A DNA stretch of 50,197 nucleotides from NCBI RefSeq assembly GCF_008042075.1, contig NZ_RDBN01000043.1, forward strand, positions 105,792 to 155,988, given 5' to 3'. The position numbers and the translations under genes were made by a program. The notes beneath the pieces were generated by a model. That model ran no database searches. It was not told the origin of the DNA and saw only the letters and a program-made list of their open reading frames with translations. This document shows, one piece after another, positions 1 through 7,301 of the stretch; positions within the stretch are counted from its first letter, which is position 1, and the number at the start of each line of letters is the position of its first letter. This DNA comes from Streptomyces sp. UW30. GTDB taxonomy: Bacteria; Actinomycetota; Actinomycetes; Streptomycetales; Streptomycetaceae.

Positions 1-43
1 GCGTTCTCCGCATGACTGCTACCGTAGGAGAACGCACGTTCTC
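1..43. promoter_or_regulatory. TetR self-operator (nested inverted repeats)
   Basis: GAGAACGCACGTTCTC (28-43) is a perfect 7-2-7 palindrome. A third half-site, GCGTTCTCC (1-9), pairs perfectly with GGAGAACGC (27-35). A possible -10 hexamer, TACCGT (20-25), lies between the half-sites. The position just upstream of a TetR gene fits autorepression. A divergent gene may begin beyond the left edge of the window. Confidence 0.6.
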
Positions 44-63
44 ACGTCAAGGAGAGGTCGCCC

Positions 64-615
64 ATGGACACCGCAACCGCCCGGGAGCAGGCACTGGACG
101 CCGCGGAGACGCTGTTCTACGGACGCGGTATCCAGTCCGTCGGCATGGACGACATCCGGGGCGCGTCCGGGGTCTCGCTCAAGCGGCTCTACCAGCTCTT
201 CCCGGCGAAGGAGCAGCTGGTCGAGGCGTATCTGGAACGGCGCGACGTGCGCTGGCGCGGTGGGCTCGCCGCATACGTGGAACGGCGGAGCGACCCCGAG
301 GAGCGGATCATCGCCGTCTTCGACTGGCTGGAGGAGTGGTTCGCCGAGGAGGACTTCCGAGGCTGCGCCTGGATCAACTCCTACGGCGAGCTGGGCGCGC
401 GGTCGGAACGGGTGGCGGACCAGGTCCGGGCGCACAAGCGGGCGTTCCGCGACTACCTCGCCTCACTGGTGACCGAGGCCGGGCTCCCCGACGCCCTGAC
501 CGGGCCGCTGTACCTGCTGGCCGAGGGCGCCATGGTCACGGCGGGGATAACGAGCAACACACGCCCGGCGACCGAGGCCCGGGAGGCGGCACGGACGCTG
601 CTGGCGGCACGCTGA
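64..615 (+). CDS. TetR/AcrR family transcriptional regulator
   Basis: A 183-residue one-component repressor of normal length. The N-terminal helix-turn-helix runs from about residue 8 to 50, with recognition-helix residues around GVSLKRLYQLFPAKEQL. The C-terminal ligand-binding domain has no close functional match that I recognise. The ATG is preceded by AAGGAGAGG at a spacing of about 8 nt. The upstream palindromes (1-43) suggest autoregulation. The last 14 codons (EAREAARTLLAAR-stop) are unusual because degenerate copies of this DNA recur downstream in a repeat array. Targets are unknown. The nearest candidates are the convergent ferredoxin and P450 genes, but the TAGATGCC operator in front of the P450 does not match the GAGAACG half-site, so a direct link is doubtful. 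Confidence 0.92.
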   Translation: MDTATAREQALDAAETLFYGRGIQSVGMDDIRGASGVSLKRLYQLFPAKEQLVEAYLERRDVRWRGGLAAYVERRSDPEERIIAVFDWLEEWFAEEDFRGCAWINSYGELGARSERVADQVRAHKRAFRDYLASLVTEAGLPDALTGPLYLLAEGAMVTAGITSNTRPATEAREAARTLLAAR

Positions 616-1378
616 GACGGCGCGGCCGCTGCTCCGCGGGCGGCGGGCCCGCAAGGGGTGCGAGCACGGCGGGCGAGGCTCGGGAGACGGCGCGGGTGCG
701 CTGGAGGCACGCTGAGACGGCGCGGTCGGTGCTCCGCGGGCGGGCCTGTGTGCCAAGCCCAGTCTCTGCACCGCGGTTGGCGGGCCTGGGGCTGGCATCT
801 GCACCGCGGGCGGCATCTGCGCCACGGGCGCCGGGCCCGCAACGGGTGCGGGCCCGGCGGCCGAGGCTCGGGAGACGGCGCGGGTGCGCTGGAGGCACGC
901 CGAGACAGCGCGGTCGCTGCACCGCGGGCGGGCCTGTGTGCCAAGCCCAGTCTCTGCACCGCGGTTGGCGGGCCTGGAGCCGGCATCTGCACCGCGGGCG
1001 GCATCTGCGCCACGGGCGCCGGGCCCGCAACGGGTGCGGGCCCGGCGGCCGGGGCCCGGGAGACGGCGCGGGTGCGGCCGGCGGCACGCCGAGACAGCGC
1101 GGTCTCTGCACCGCGGGCGGTATCCGTACCGCGGGCAGCAGGCCCGCATAGGGGTGCGGGCCCGGCAACCAAGGCGTGGGAGACGGCGCGGGCACTGGCG
1201 GCGGCGCGCTGAGGTCGTGCGGTGGCCGCTCCGCTGGCGGGCCTGCGCGATGGCCGGCATCTGCACCGCGGGCGGTATACGTGCCGCGGACGGAATCCGT
1301 GCCGCGGGCGGTAAACGTGCCGCGGGTGGCGGGCCCGCATCGGGTGCGGGCCCGCCCATTGCCACTGGCGACGTGTGA
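606..1378. repeat. Five-unit repeat array carrying TetR 3'-end copies and GGGCCCGCA hairpins
   Basis: Units begin at 606, 706, 894, 1083 and 1203, each at a GGCACGCTGAGACGG-like sequence. The first of these is the actual stop region of the TetR gene. Each unit then has: 18-bp modules of the type TGCACCGCGGGCGGTATC (one to four copies; four run in tandem at 1262-1333); a hairpin GGGCCCGCA-N5-TGCGGGCCC (833-855, 1021-1043, 1331-1353, imperfect at 1141-1162, degenerate in unit 1); and, in units 1-4, a copy of the TetR tail that leads into the next unit. Units 2 and 3 are nearly identical over about 165 bp. The array fills the whole gap between the convergent TetR and ferredoxin genes. I see no convincing gene in it. 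Confidence 0.85.
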
Positions 1379-1389
1379 GGTGGTGGCCG

Positions 1390-1620
1390 TCAACTCCCCT
1401 CGTCCGACACGGTGATGGCGCTGACCGGGCAGGCCCGGGCGGCCTCCCGCACCATCGGGTCGCCGCCGCCGTCCTCCCGGCCCGGCAGCAGGGCGCTGAA
1501 GCCGTCGTCGTCCTGGGTGAAGACGGACGGGGCGGCCAGAGCGCACTGGCCGGCGCCGATACAGAGGTCGTGGTCGATGTCGATGTGGATATGGCGTGAT
1601 TCGTGCGTTTCGTTGTGCAT
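1390..1620 (-). CDS. [3Fe-4S]-type ferredoxin, P450 redox partner
   Basis: A 76-residue small ferredoxin. It has Cys20-x5-Cys26 and a distal Cys64-Pro65, and the CxxC spacing of 4Fe-4S ferredoxins is absent. This is the usual pattern of the 3Fe-4S ferredoxins paired with actinobacterial CYP105 enzymes. It lies 12 bp downstream of the P450 gene on the same strand, so the two are almost certainly co-transcribed, and the ferredoxin would pass electrons from a ferredoxin reductase encoded elsewhere to that P450. The His/Asp-rich N-terminus (HESRHIHIDIDHD) is slightly unusual. Its 3' end abuts the repeat array. Confidence 0.93.
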   Translation of the reverse strand: MHNETHESRHIHIDIDHDLCIGAGQCALAAPSVFTQDDDGFSALLPGREDGGGDPMVREAARACPVSAITVSDEGS

Positions 1621-1632
1621 GACCGGAGCCTC

Positions 1633-2841
1633 TTACCAGGTCACGGGGAGTTCCAGCATCCCCTGGATCGTGTCGCCGGGTTTGAAGGGGATTTCCTCCG
1701 CCGGGACGGCCAGCCGCAGGGTCGGCAGGCGGTCGAAGAGGGTGCGCAGGGCGATCTCCATCTCGGCGCGGGCCAGGTTCTGGCCGAGGCACTGGTGGAT
1801 GCCGAACCCGAAGGCGACGTGGTGGCGGGCCGGGCGGTGCCAGTCCATGGCGTCGGGGTCGGGGTAGACGGACTCGTCGCGGTTGATGACCGACGTCGAG
1901 AAGACCACGCCGTCACCCGTCCGGATCGTCTCGCCGCCCGCCTCGATGTCCTCGGCGGCGACCCGCAGCAGCCCGTCGGCGATCGACAGCATCCGCATGA
2001 GCTCCTCGACCGCGGTGGGCAGCAGCCCGGCGTCGGCGCGCAACTCGGCCAGTTGTGCGGGGTGTTGGAGCAGGGCGAAGGTGCCCAGGGAGATCATGTT
2101 GGCGGTCGTCTCGTGGCCGGCGACCAGCAGGATGGTCGCGAGGGCGATGAGTTCCTCGTGGTCCAGGTCGCCGTCGCGGAGCTGCTGGTGGACGAGTTCG
2201 TCCAGCACACCGTCACCGGGCTCCCGCTGTTTCTGTTTCCTCTCGATCAGCTCGGCGAAGTAGGCCTCCAGCCGGTCACGGGCGTCCCTGGTGTCGGCGG
2301 CCGTAGGGCCGCGCAGCAGCCGTCGTGACTGTCCCTCGAAGAAGTCGTGGTCGGCGTAGGGCACGCCCAGCAGAGCGCAGATGACCATCGAGGGCACAGG
2401 CAGCGCGAAGGCGCTCACCAGGTCGGCGGGTGCCCCCTGGGCGATCATCGCGTCGAGTCGTTCGTCCACGATCCGCTGGATCTCCGGGCGCAGCTCGACG
2501 GCGCGCCGGAGCGTGAAGCTCGGGACCATCATCCGCCGCTGGACCCGGTGCTCGGGGTCGTCGACACCCAGCAGCGCGGACTTGCGGTCGCGGACTGCCG
2601 CGAACCGCTCCGTGGGCGCGGGGAAGCCGGGGCGCATGCGATCGGAGGACAGCCGCGAGTCGGCGAGCAGCGTGCGGGCGAGGGCGTGTCCGGTGACCAG
2701 CCAGGCCGGGCGTCCGTCGTAGAGGGTGATGCGGGCCAGTGGGCGCGCGTCGCGCAGGGGGTCGTAGGCCGTGGGCGGGTGGTAGGGGCAGGTGCGGTTC
2801 TGGGGGAAGGCGACGGTGTGGGGTTCCGTCATGTCCGTCAT
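1633..2841 (-). CDS. Cytochrome P450, CYP105-like
   Basis: A 402-residue soluble P450 monooxygenase. Visible motifs are I-helix AGHETT (241-246), K-helix ExxR (Glu280-Arg283) and heme loop FGFGIHQCLGQNLA with the thiolate Cys351. The overall sequence and the C-terminal ending ELPVTW resemble the CYP105 family, whose members oxidise diverse small molecules, macrolides and xenobiotics. The start is the MTDMTEP methionine, because the frame remains open well upstream through unrelated sequence. The ferredoxin gene follows at 12 bp. A 19-bp palindrome sits 43 bp upstream of the start, so the operon is probably repressible. The substrate cannot be inferred. Confidence 0.95.
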   Translation of the reverse strand: MTDMTEPHTVAFPQNRTCPYHPPTAYDPLRDARPLARITLYDGRPAWLVTGHALARTLLADSRLSSDRMRPGFPAPTERFAAVRDRKSALLGVDDPEHRVQRRMMVPSFTLRRAVELRPEIQRIVDERLDAMIAQGAPADLVSAFALPVPSMVICALLGVPYADHDFFEGQSRRLLRGPTAADTRDARDRLEAYFAELIERKQKQREPGDGVLDELVHQQLRDGDLDHEELIALATILLVAGHETTANMISLGTFALLQHPAQLAELRADAGLLPTAVEELMRMLSIADGLLRVAAEDIEAGGETIRTGDGVVFSTSVINRDESVYPDPDAMDWHRPARHHVAFGFGIHQCLGQNLARAEMEIALRTLFDRLPTLRLAVPAEEIPFKPGDTIQGMLELPVTW

Positions 2842-2883
2842 GGAAGACCTCGCAGCCGAAGAGTGCGTCGTGCCGATCTTCAT

Positions 2884-2902
2884 TAGATGCCTGGGGCATC
2901 TA
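2884..2902. promoter_or_regulatory. Palindromic operator upstream of the P450-ferredoxin operon
   Basis: TAGATGCCTGGGGCATCTA is a perfect 8-3-8 inverted repeat centred about 52 bp upstream of the P450 start codon. It is AT-richer than its surroundings. Its size and symmetry suit a dimeric repressor. The cognate regulator is not obvious in the window. Confidence 0.5.
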
Positions 2903-2919
2903 GCTGACGACGCCAAGTT

Positions 2920-2951
2920 CGGCCAGATCAGGCGCGCGGGCAATCTGGCCG
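2920..2951. promoter_or_regulatory. Inverted repeat with 9-bp arms in the P450/LysE intergenic region
   Basis: CGGCCAGAT (2920-2928) pairs perfectly with ATCTGGCCG (2943-2951) around a 14-nt GC-rich loop. It may be a second operator or a hairpin in the leader of either divergent transcript. The rest of 2842-3159 shows no convincing gene. Confidence 0.3.
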
Positions 2952-3159
2952 GGGATCGTCGCACAGAGCTTCGGCCGGGCGGACGCCCGACCGGTGATCC
3001 GCGGCCCTGCCGCGAAACTCGCTTGTCGAGGAGCCCCCGCCACCCACAGAATCCGGCCATGCCTACGACCCTCGCCTTCCTGCCGCCGACCGTCGCCGCC
3101 CGTCCGGTGCGGTCCCAGCAGCAGCCCGGCCGACCCCGGAGGCCCTCGCTTCCCACGTC

Positions 3160-3783
3160 GTGACCGCCGCGCTCGTCGCGGGGCTGCTCGCGGGCTACGG
3201 CATCGCCGTCCCCGTAGGCGCGGTCGCGACGTATCTCGTCTCCCTCACCGCCCGTTCGTCGCTGCGGACCGGGATCTGCGCCGCGCTCGGCGTCGCGACC
3301 GCCGACGGGCTCTACGCCCTGGCGGCCACCCTCGGCGGCTCCGCCCTGGCCACGGCGCTGCGTCCGGTGCTGGGGCCGTTGCGCTGGGCCTGCGCCCTGG
3401 TGCTGACGGTCCTCGCGGTACGGGGTGCGGTGACCGCCGTACGGCACTACCGCGGCCACCGCCTCACCACCCGCTCCGCTCCCCCTCCCCCGAGCCCGAC
3501 GCGTGCCTACCTGGCGCTGCTCGGCATCACCCTGCTCAACCCGGCCACCGTGATCTACTTCGCGGCCCTGGTCCTCGGCACCCGCACGACGCAAGCCGTA
3601 TCGCCCCTGGAACAGGGCGTGTTCGTCCTGGCCGCGTTCGCCGCGTCGGCGAGCTGGCAGCTGCTGCTCGCCGGGGGCGGAGCGCTGCTGGGACGGGTGC
3701 TGACGGGGTTGCGGGGACGATTGGTGACGGCGCTGGTGTCGAGCGGCGTGATCCTGGCGCTGGCCGTGAGAATGCTGGTGTAG
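3160..3783 (+). CDS. LysE family amino acid/metabolite exporter
   Basis: A 207-residue integral membrane protein with about six hydrophobic segments. The N-terminal segment (residues 4-28, containing AVPVGAVATYLV) and the central LLGITLLNPATVIYF motif are the conserved GP..NP pattern of LysE/RhtB exporters, which expel amino acids or related small metabolites. The GTG start at 3160 was chosen because the hydrophobic core begins immediately. The best purine-rich site, GGAGG at 3138-3142, is rather far away (17 nt), so translation may be weak or leader-dependent. It is divergent from the CYP105 operon and shares its control region. The substrate is unknown. Confidence 0.88.
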   Translation: MTAALVAGLLAGYGIAVPVGAVATYLVSLTARSSLRTGICAALGVATADGLYALAATLGGSALATALRPVLGPLRWACALVLTVLAVRGAVTAVRHYRGHRLTTRSAPPPPSPTRAYLALLGITLLNPATVIYFAALVLGTRTTQAVSPLEQGVFVLAAFAASASWQLLLAGGGALLGRVLTGLRGRLVTALVSSGVILALAVRMLV

Positions 3784-3864
3784 CACCGGCAGGATGAATC
3801 CCGCACCGGCCGGTGTTGAGGAATGTTGCAGTCAGCACCAGGACACGACGATGGGACCGATGTC

Positions 3865-4314
3865 ATGCCTCTTGAGGGCGAGTACGAGCCCAGCCCGACC
3901 GATTGGGTGCGCAAGCAGGTCGAGTTGTACGAGAGCTCCGGCGGCACCCAGGGCACGACCCTGATGGACACGGGGATGCCCGTGATCCTGCTCACCACCC
4001 GGGGTGCCCAGAGCGGCAAGATCCGCAAGACGCCCCTGATGCGCGTGGAGCACGGGGGCCGCTACGCCGTCGTGGCTTCACTGGGCGGGGCGCCCAAGCA
4101 CCCGGTCTGGTACCACAACGTCAAGGCCGACCCTCATGTGGAGCTCAGGGACGGGCCGGAGCTGCGGGACATGAAGGCCCGCGAGATCACCGGCGCGGAG
4201 AAGGACGAGTGGTGGGAGCGGGCCGTCGAGGCGTATCCGCCGTACGCGGACTACCAGACGAAGACGGACCGGGTGATCCCGGTGTTCGTCCTGGAACCCC
4301 TCGACGAGGACTGA
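3865..4314 (+). CDS. Deazaflavin (F420)-dependent nitroreductase family protein
   Basis: A 149-residue protein of the Ddn/Rv3547-like split-barrel family. Characteristic stretches are the [20 protein letters not shown] start, [21 protein letters not shown], and [20 protein letters not shown]. Family members use reduced cofactor F420 to reduce quinones or nitro compounds. The ATG at 3865 gives the usual family N-terminus. An upstream in-frame ATG at 3823 directly follows GAGGA but would add 14 unrelated residues. The gene follows the LysE gene in the same direction after an 81-bp gap. Confidence 0.88.
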   Translation: MPLEGEYEPSPTDWVRKQVELYESSGGTQGTTLMDTGMPVILLTTRGAQSGKIRKTPLMRVEHGGRYAVVASLGGAPKHPVWYHNVKADPHVELRDGPELRDMKAREITGAEKDEWWERAVEAYPPYADYQTKTDRVIPVFVLEPLDED

Positions 4315-4378
4315 TCCGGGCTCCGAAAGAATTTTCCCACCGGTACGCATGAACCGGCATCGGCCGGGCACACGTGCG

Positions 4379-5350
4379 TCAGGCCCCGCCGCGCTCCCCC
4401 GTCGCGGCGGGGCTTCCCTCTGCCTCGTGGGCCGAGCGTTCGGTCACGTCGAGGAAGACCTGGTCCGCCTCGGCCACCGCGAAGCCGATGGACCGTTTGA
4501 TGCGGACGGCCACCTCCTCGACCTGTTCGCTGTCGAGGCCGGGCACCAGGTCGACGCGGGCCGCCACCAGGGCCGTCTCCAGGCCCGTCTTCATCGTGAA
4601 CAGCGCCTCCACGCTGTCGATCTCGGGCTGGGCCGCCAGCAGCGCACGGATCCGGGCGTCGGCCTCGGGGTCGGCTGCCTCCCCGATCAGCTGGTCGCGG
4701 GCGTCGCGGCCCAGCCGGTAGGCGACGTAGACGAGCAGCGCGCCGATCGCGAGCGAGGCGGACGCCTCCCACACGACCTGCCCGGTGATCATGTGCAGTG
4801 CCATGCCCGTGAAGGCGAGGGTCACGCCGATCACCGCGGTGGCGTCCTCCGCTACGACGGTGCGCAGGGCCGGGTCGCGCAGCCCGTCGGCGAGGCCGCC
4901 CTGCCGGTGCACCTGGTGCAGCGCCCGCACCAGTGACAGGCCCTCGGCGACGAAGGCGATCCCGAGCACGATCATGCCCGCCACATAGCCGCTGAACTGC
5001 TCCCCGCCGCCGCTGCGCAACGCCTCGATGCCCTGGAAGACGGAGAAGCAGCCGCCCATCACGAAGATGCCGACGGCTGCGAGCAGCGACCAGAAGAAGC
5101 GCTCCTTGCCGTAGCCGAAGGGATGGCGCGCGTCGGCGGGGCGACGGCTGCGGCGCAGCGCGGCCAGCAGGAAGACCTCGTTCATGCTGTCCGCCACGGA
5201 GTGTGCCGCCTCCGACAGGAGCGCCGGCGAGTGGGCGAAGATCCCGCCGACCGCCTTGGCCACGGCGATGACGAGGTTGGCGGCGAGGGCCACCAGGACG
5301 GTGACACGGGTCCTGCGGTCCGTCTTCGGTGTCTCGGTCGTCCTGCTCAT
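4379..5350 (-). CDS. Cation diffusion facilitator (CDF) transporter
   Basis: A 323-residue cation/proton antiporter of the CDF family. Six hydrophobic segments occupy roughly residues 15-215. The metal-site motifs are visible in SEAAHSVADSMNE (HxxxD in segment II) and VVAEDATAVIGV in segment V, where family members usually carry HxxxD and this protein shows EDATA. A C-terminal cytoplasmic domain (about 215-310) follows. CDF proteins export Zn, Fe, Co or Mn; the metal cannot be assigned here. The start is the MSRTTETPK methionine, with GGGGAG upstream. The gene converges on the nitroreductase gene and diverges from the hydroquinone reductase relic. Confidence 0.9.
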   Translation of the reverse strand: MSRTTETPKTDRRTRVTVLVALAANLVIAVAKAVGGIFAHSPALLSEAAHSVADSMNEVFLLAALRRSRRPADARHPFGYGKERFFWSLLAAVGIFVMGGCFSVFQGIEALRSGGGEQFSGYVAGMIVLGIAFVAEGLSLVRALHQVHRQGGLADGLRDPALRTVVAEDATAVIGVTLAFTGMALHMITGQVVWEASASLAIGALLVYVAYRLGRDARDQLIGEAADPEADARIRALLAAQPEIDSVEALFTMKTGLETALVAARVDLVPGLDSEQVEEVAVRIKRSIGFAVAEADQVFLDVTERSAHEAEGSPAATGERGGA

Positions 5351-5452
5351 CTCTCGCCGACTCCCCAGATGGATCGGCCTCACACGGTGCCGTCGACGGA
5401 AATCGGGGGACTCGGGGGCTCGGGGTAGCCGGGGTGCTGAGAGGAGCGCGGC

Positions 5453-5885
5453 ATGAGCGGCGGGGACCACACCGCGTACGGGAGGAAGCCGTTCCAGCGG
5501 TCGAGGCCGCGCTTCACGGACCGGATGACGGCGGACGACCGGGACGGGTGGCCGGTGGAGGCGGGCCGCTACCGTCCGATGGACAGCCGTGCCTGTCCGT
5601 GGGCGAGCCGGGCGCTGGTGGCCCGGCGGCGGCTCGGGCTGGAGGACGCCCTGTCGCCGGCGATCGCCGACCCCCTCCAGGACGCGGAGCGGCGTACGTC
5701 CGCGACCTCTACCGGGCAGCGGGATTCGGTGACACCGTCGACTTCGCCCCCATCAAGCGGCACTGCCACCAGGTGCACAGCGGCATCAACCCGACCGGAA
5801 TCGCGTGCCCCTCGGGCCGGTGCCCGAGGGTGAGCGGGTTCCGCCGCGCGGGCAGCCCAGACGGACGAAGGAGGCGCAGGCGCGC
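5453..5885 (+). pseudogene. Relic of a glutathionyl-hydroquinone reductase (YqjG/ECM4-like)
   Basis: The first ~75 codons (5453-5686) match the family start MSGGDHTAYG..PFQRSRPRFTDR and include the catalytic SRACPWASRALV (CPWA at residues 48-51). Directly after DPLQD the homology jumps, in another frame, to the family C-terminus (AYVRDLYRAAGFGDTVDF and HQVHSGINPTGI, 5688-5796). It then shifts again to VPLGPVPEGERVPP (from 5803). About 180 internal codons of a normally ~330-residue enzyme are missing and two frame changes are present, so no functional product is expected. The start region still has a good fit to the family, which implies a recent loss. Confidence 0.8.
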
Positions 5886-6194
5886 ATGGCGAAGAAGAAC
5901 AAGCAGAAGAAGCTGAAACTCCCCCTCGCCTACAAGCCCATGGGGTTCGCCCTCGGCTGGGCGAGCGGGACGCTGGCCGGCCTCGCCTTCCGCAAGACCT
6001 GGATGGCGCTCCGGCACGAGGAGGACGCCCCCGACGCGCTGGACCGCGAGCGCGGCTGGGGCGAGATCCTGCTCGCCGCCGCGGTCCAGGGCGCCCTCTT
6101 CGCGGTGGCCCGAAGCGTGGCGGACCGCACGGGAGCGAAGGCGATCGAACGCTCAACGGGAGTGTGGCCGGTCACCGACGGCGGGCGGGACTGA
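5886..6194 (+). CDS. DUF4235 small membrane protein
   Basis: A 102-residue protein with a Lys-rich N-terminus (MAKKNKQKKLKL). Two hydrophobic stretches follow (about 19-36, containing FALGWASGTLAGLAF, and about 63-80, containing ILLAAAVQGALFAVA), separated by a charged region with the typical WMALRHEEDAPDALDRERGW. This is the DUF4235 pattern common in actinobacteria; the function is unknown. The ATG at 5886 is preceded by AAGGAGG (5868-5874), which lies in the tail of the upstream relic. The gene was probably co-transcribed with the hydroquinone reductase before that gene decayed. Confidence 0.87.
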   Translation: MAKKNKQKKLKLPLAYKPMGFALGWASGTLAGLAFRKTWMALRHEEDAPDALDRERGWGEILLAAAVQGALFAVARSVADRTGAKAIERSTGVWPVTDGGRD

Positions 6195-6241
6195 GGAGGC
6201 CGTGTGGGCGGGGGCGGTTGTGGCTGGGGAACGGCCCTGCT

Positions 6242-6531
6242 GCCCACCTGGACTTCGTGGTGGAGGACCTGGACACCCCGCCGAGCTGCCCACCCCACCG
6301 AGGCGCGAGCGGCCGGGACCGCGACCCACCCCGACCCGCCCTGCCGCCTCACCCCTGCTTCGGTGCCGTAGCCGCCACACGGCGCAGGGTGAAGGAGTGG
6401 CCGGACGGGTCGGCGTAGCCGCGCTCCTCGTGTGCGCCCCGTGCGTCCTTTGCCTCGATGGGGCGGCCGCCGAGGCCGACGATCCGGCGCTCCGCCTCGT
6501 CCAGGTCCTCCACCACGAAGTCCAGGTGGGC
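6242..6531. repeat. 33-bp perfect inverted repeat; orphan fragment of a VOC gene
   Basis: The plus strand at 6242-6274 encodes AHLDFVVEDLD. The identical 33 bp occur in reverse complement at 6499-6531 inside the VOC gene, where they encode the same residues. The intervening 224 bp are not symmetrical. The left copy is flanked by no further VOC homology that I can see, so it is either an inverted partial duplication or the remains of a second VOC gene. Confidence 0.75.
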
Positions 6532-6741
6532 CTGGAGGGAGTTCTCGGGGCGTGGCCAGCTCGGCGGGGTCGCGTTCGTGTCGCGGCGGAACGCGAGCCG
6601 GGTGCCGTCGGCGCCCCTGATCTCGACGCGGTTGGCGGTCGCGTCCGTCTGCTCGCCTTGCAGCAGTTCGGTATAGAACACGGCGAGCTTCTCGGGCTCG
6701 GCGCAGTCGAGCACCACGAAGCCCGCTTTCACCAGTGGCAT
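6349..6741 (-). CDS. VOC (glyoxalase/bleomycin-resistance) superfamily protein
   Basis: A 130-residue vicinal-oxygen-chelate protein with two beta-alpha-beta-beta-beta modules: residues about 5-58 (AGFVVLDCAEPEKLAVFYTELL) and about 70-125 (AHLDFVVEDLDEAERRIVGLG and RGYADPSGHSFTL). The C-terminal DPSGHSF pattern is typical of the family. Members either turn over or sequester small electrophiles or antibiotics; the role here is unassigned. GGAGGAAGC precedes the ATG. It lies downstream of the PPOX and TetR genes on the same strand. The VEDLD-coding 33 bp is duplicated in inverse orientation just beyond its 3' end. Confidence 0.88.
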   Translation of the reverse strand: MPLVKAGFVVLDCAEPEKLAVFYTELLQGEQTDATANRVEIRGADGTRLAFRRDTNATPPSWPRPENSLQAHLDFVVEDLDEAERRIVGLGGRPIEAKDARGAHEERGYADPSGHSFTLRRVAATAPKQG

Positions 6742-6821
6742 GCTTCCTCCGCAGGGGTCCTGGGCGCGGGACGGTCGTGTCCCGCCGCCCTGTCCCCCAC
6801 GGGTCTCCCGGTCGGGCCGTT

Positions 6822-7286
6822 TCAGTCCGCCACCAGCCACTTCCCGTCCCGCATCAGCTCCCGCCCGTCCAGTTCATCGGCCTCCCGCCAGGCCTGCACC
6901 CGGCTGGGCAGGACACGGAAGTACAGGTAGGGCGTGCGCAGTTGACGCGGGTCGAAACCCGTCCTGGCCGCGAAGCGGTCGCCCTCCTCCCCGGACAGCT
7001 CGGCCTGTGTGATCGTCTCGACCGTGCCCTCGATCATGACGACGTCACGGGTCGGACCGATACCGAGGCGCGTCCTGCCGGTCGCCCTCAGGTTGCGGCC
7101 CGTCGGGCTCGCGGCCGGAGTCGCCAGGAGCAGGGTCGAGCCGTCCCAGAGGAAGGAGAGCGGCACGAGATACGGCACTCCCCCGTCGGCGTCGGCGGTG
7201 GCGACCCACACGTCCTCGTCGTGTGCCAGACGGTGCAGGGTGTCCCGCTTGCGCTGCTCGGCGGAACGTGCGGGTGGCTGGGTCAT
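6822..7286 (-). CDS. Pyridoxamine 5'-phosphate oxidase (PPOX) family protein
   Basis: A 154-residue split-barrel flavin- or F420-binding protein. The early segment DEDVWVATADADGGVPYLVPLSFLWDG and the middle ATGRTRLGIGPTRDVVMIEGTVE are the typical PPOX-fold strands, and the protein ends in AWREADELDGRELMRDGKWL. Such proteins reduce or bind small molecules with FMN or F420. It begins 15 bp after the TetR stop with GAGGAGACC upstream, so it is probably an operon partner of that regulator. Confidence 0.87.
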   Translation of the reverse strand: MTQPPARSAEQRKRDTLHRLAHDEDVWVATADADGGVPYLVPLSFLWDGSTLLLATPAASPTGRNLRATGRTRLGIGPTRDVVMIEGTVETITQAELSGEEGDRFAARTGFDPRQLRTPYLYFRVLPSRVQAWREADELDGRELMRDGKWLVAD

Positions 7287-7301
7287 CGGCGAACGGTCTC
7301 C

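Noticed and set aside
453..1340. Long open frames across the repeat array on both strands, encoding Arg/Ala/Gly-rich proteins (including RPRHVY-like hexapeptide repeats)
   Set aside because: The frames stay open only because the DNA is extremely GC-rich and the modules are 18 bp long. There is no ribosome site, no recognisable domain, and several frames on both strands are open over the same stretch.
606..1378. CRISPR array or insertion sequence
   Set aside because: Units vary in length (100-189 bp), lack unique spacers of constant size, and contain gene-derived sequence; no cas or transposase gene is present.
2842..3786. N-terminal extension of the CYP105-like gene opposite the LysE gene
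   Set aside because: The extra frame is low-complexity Arg/Gln-rich and antisense to a clear membrane protein; the MTDMTEP start matches the family.
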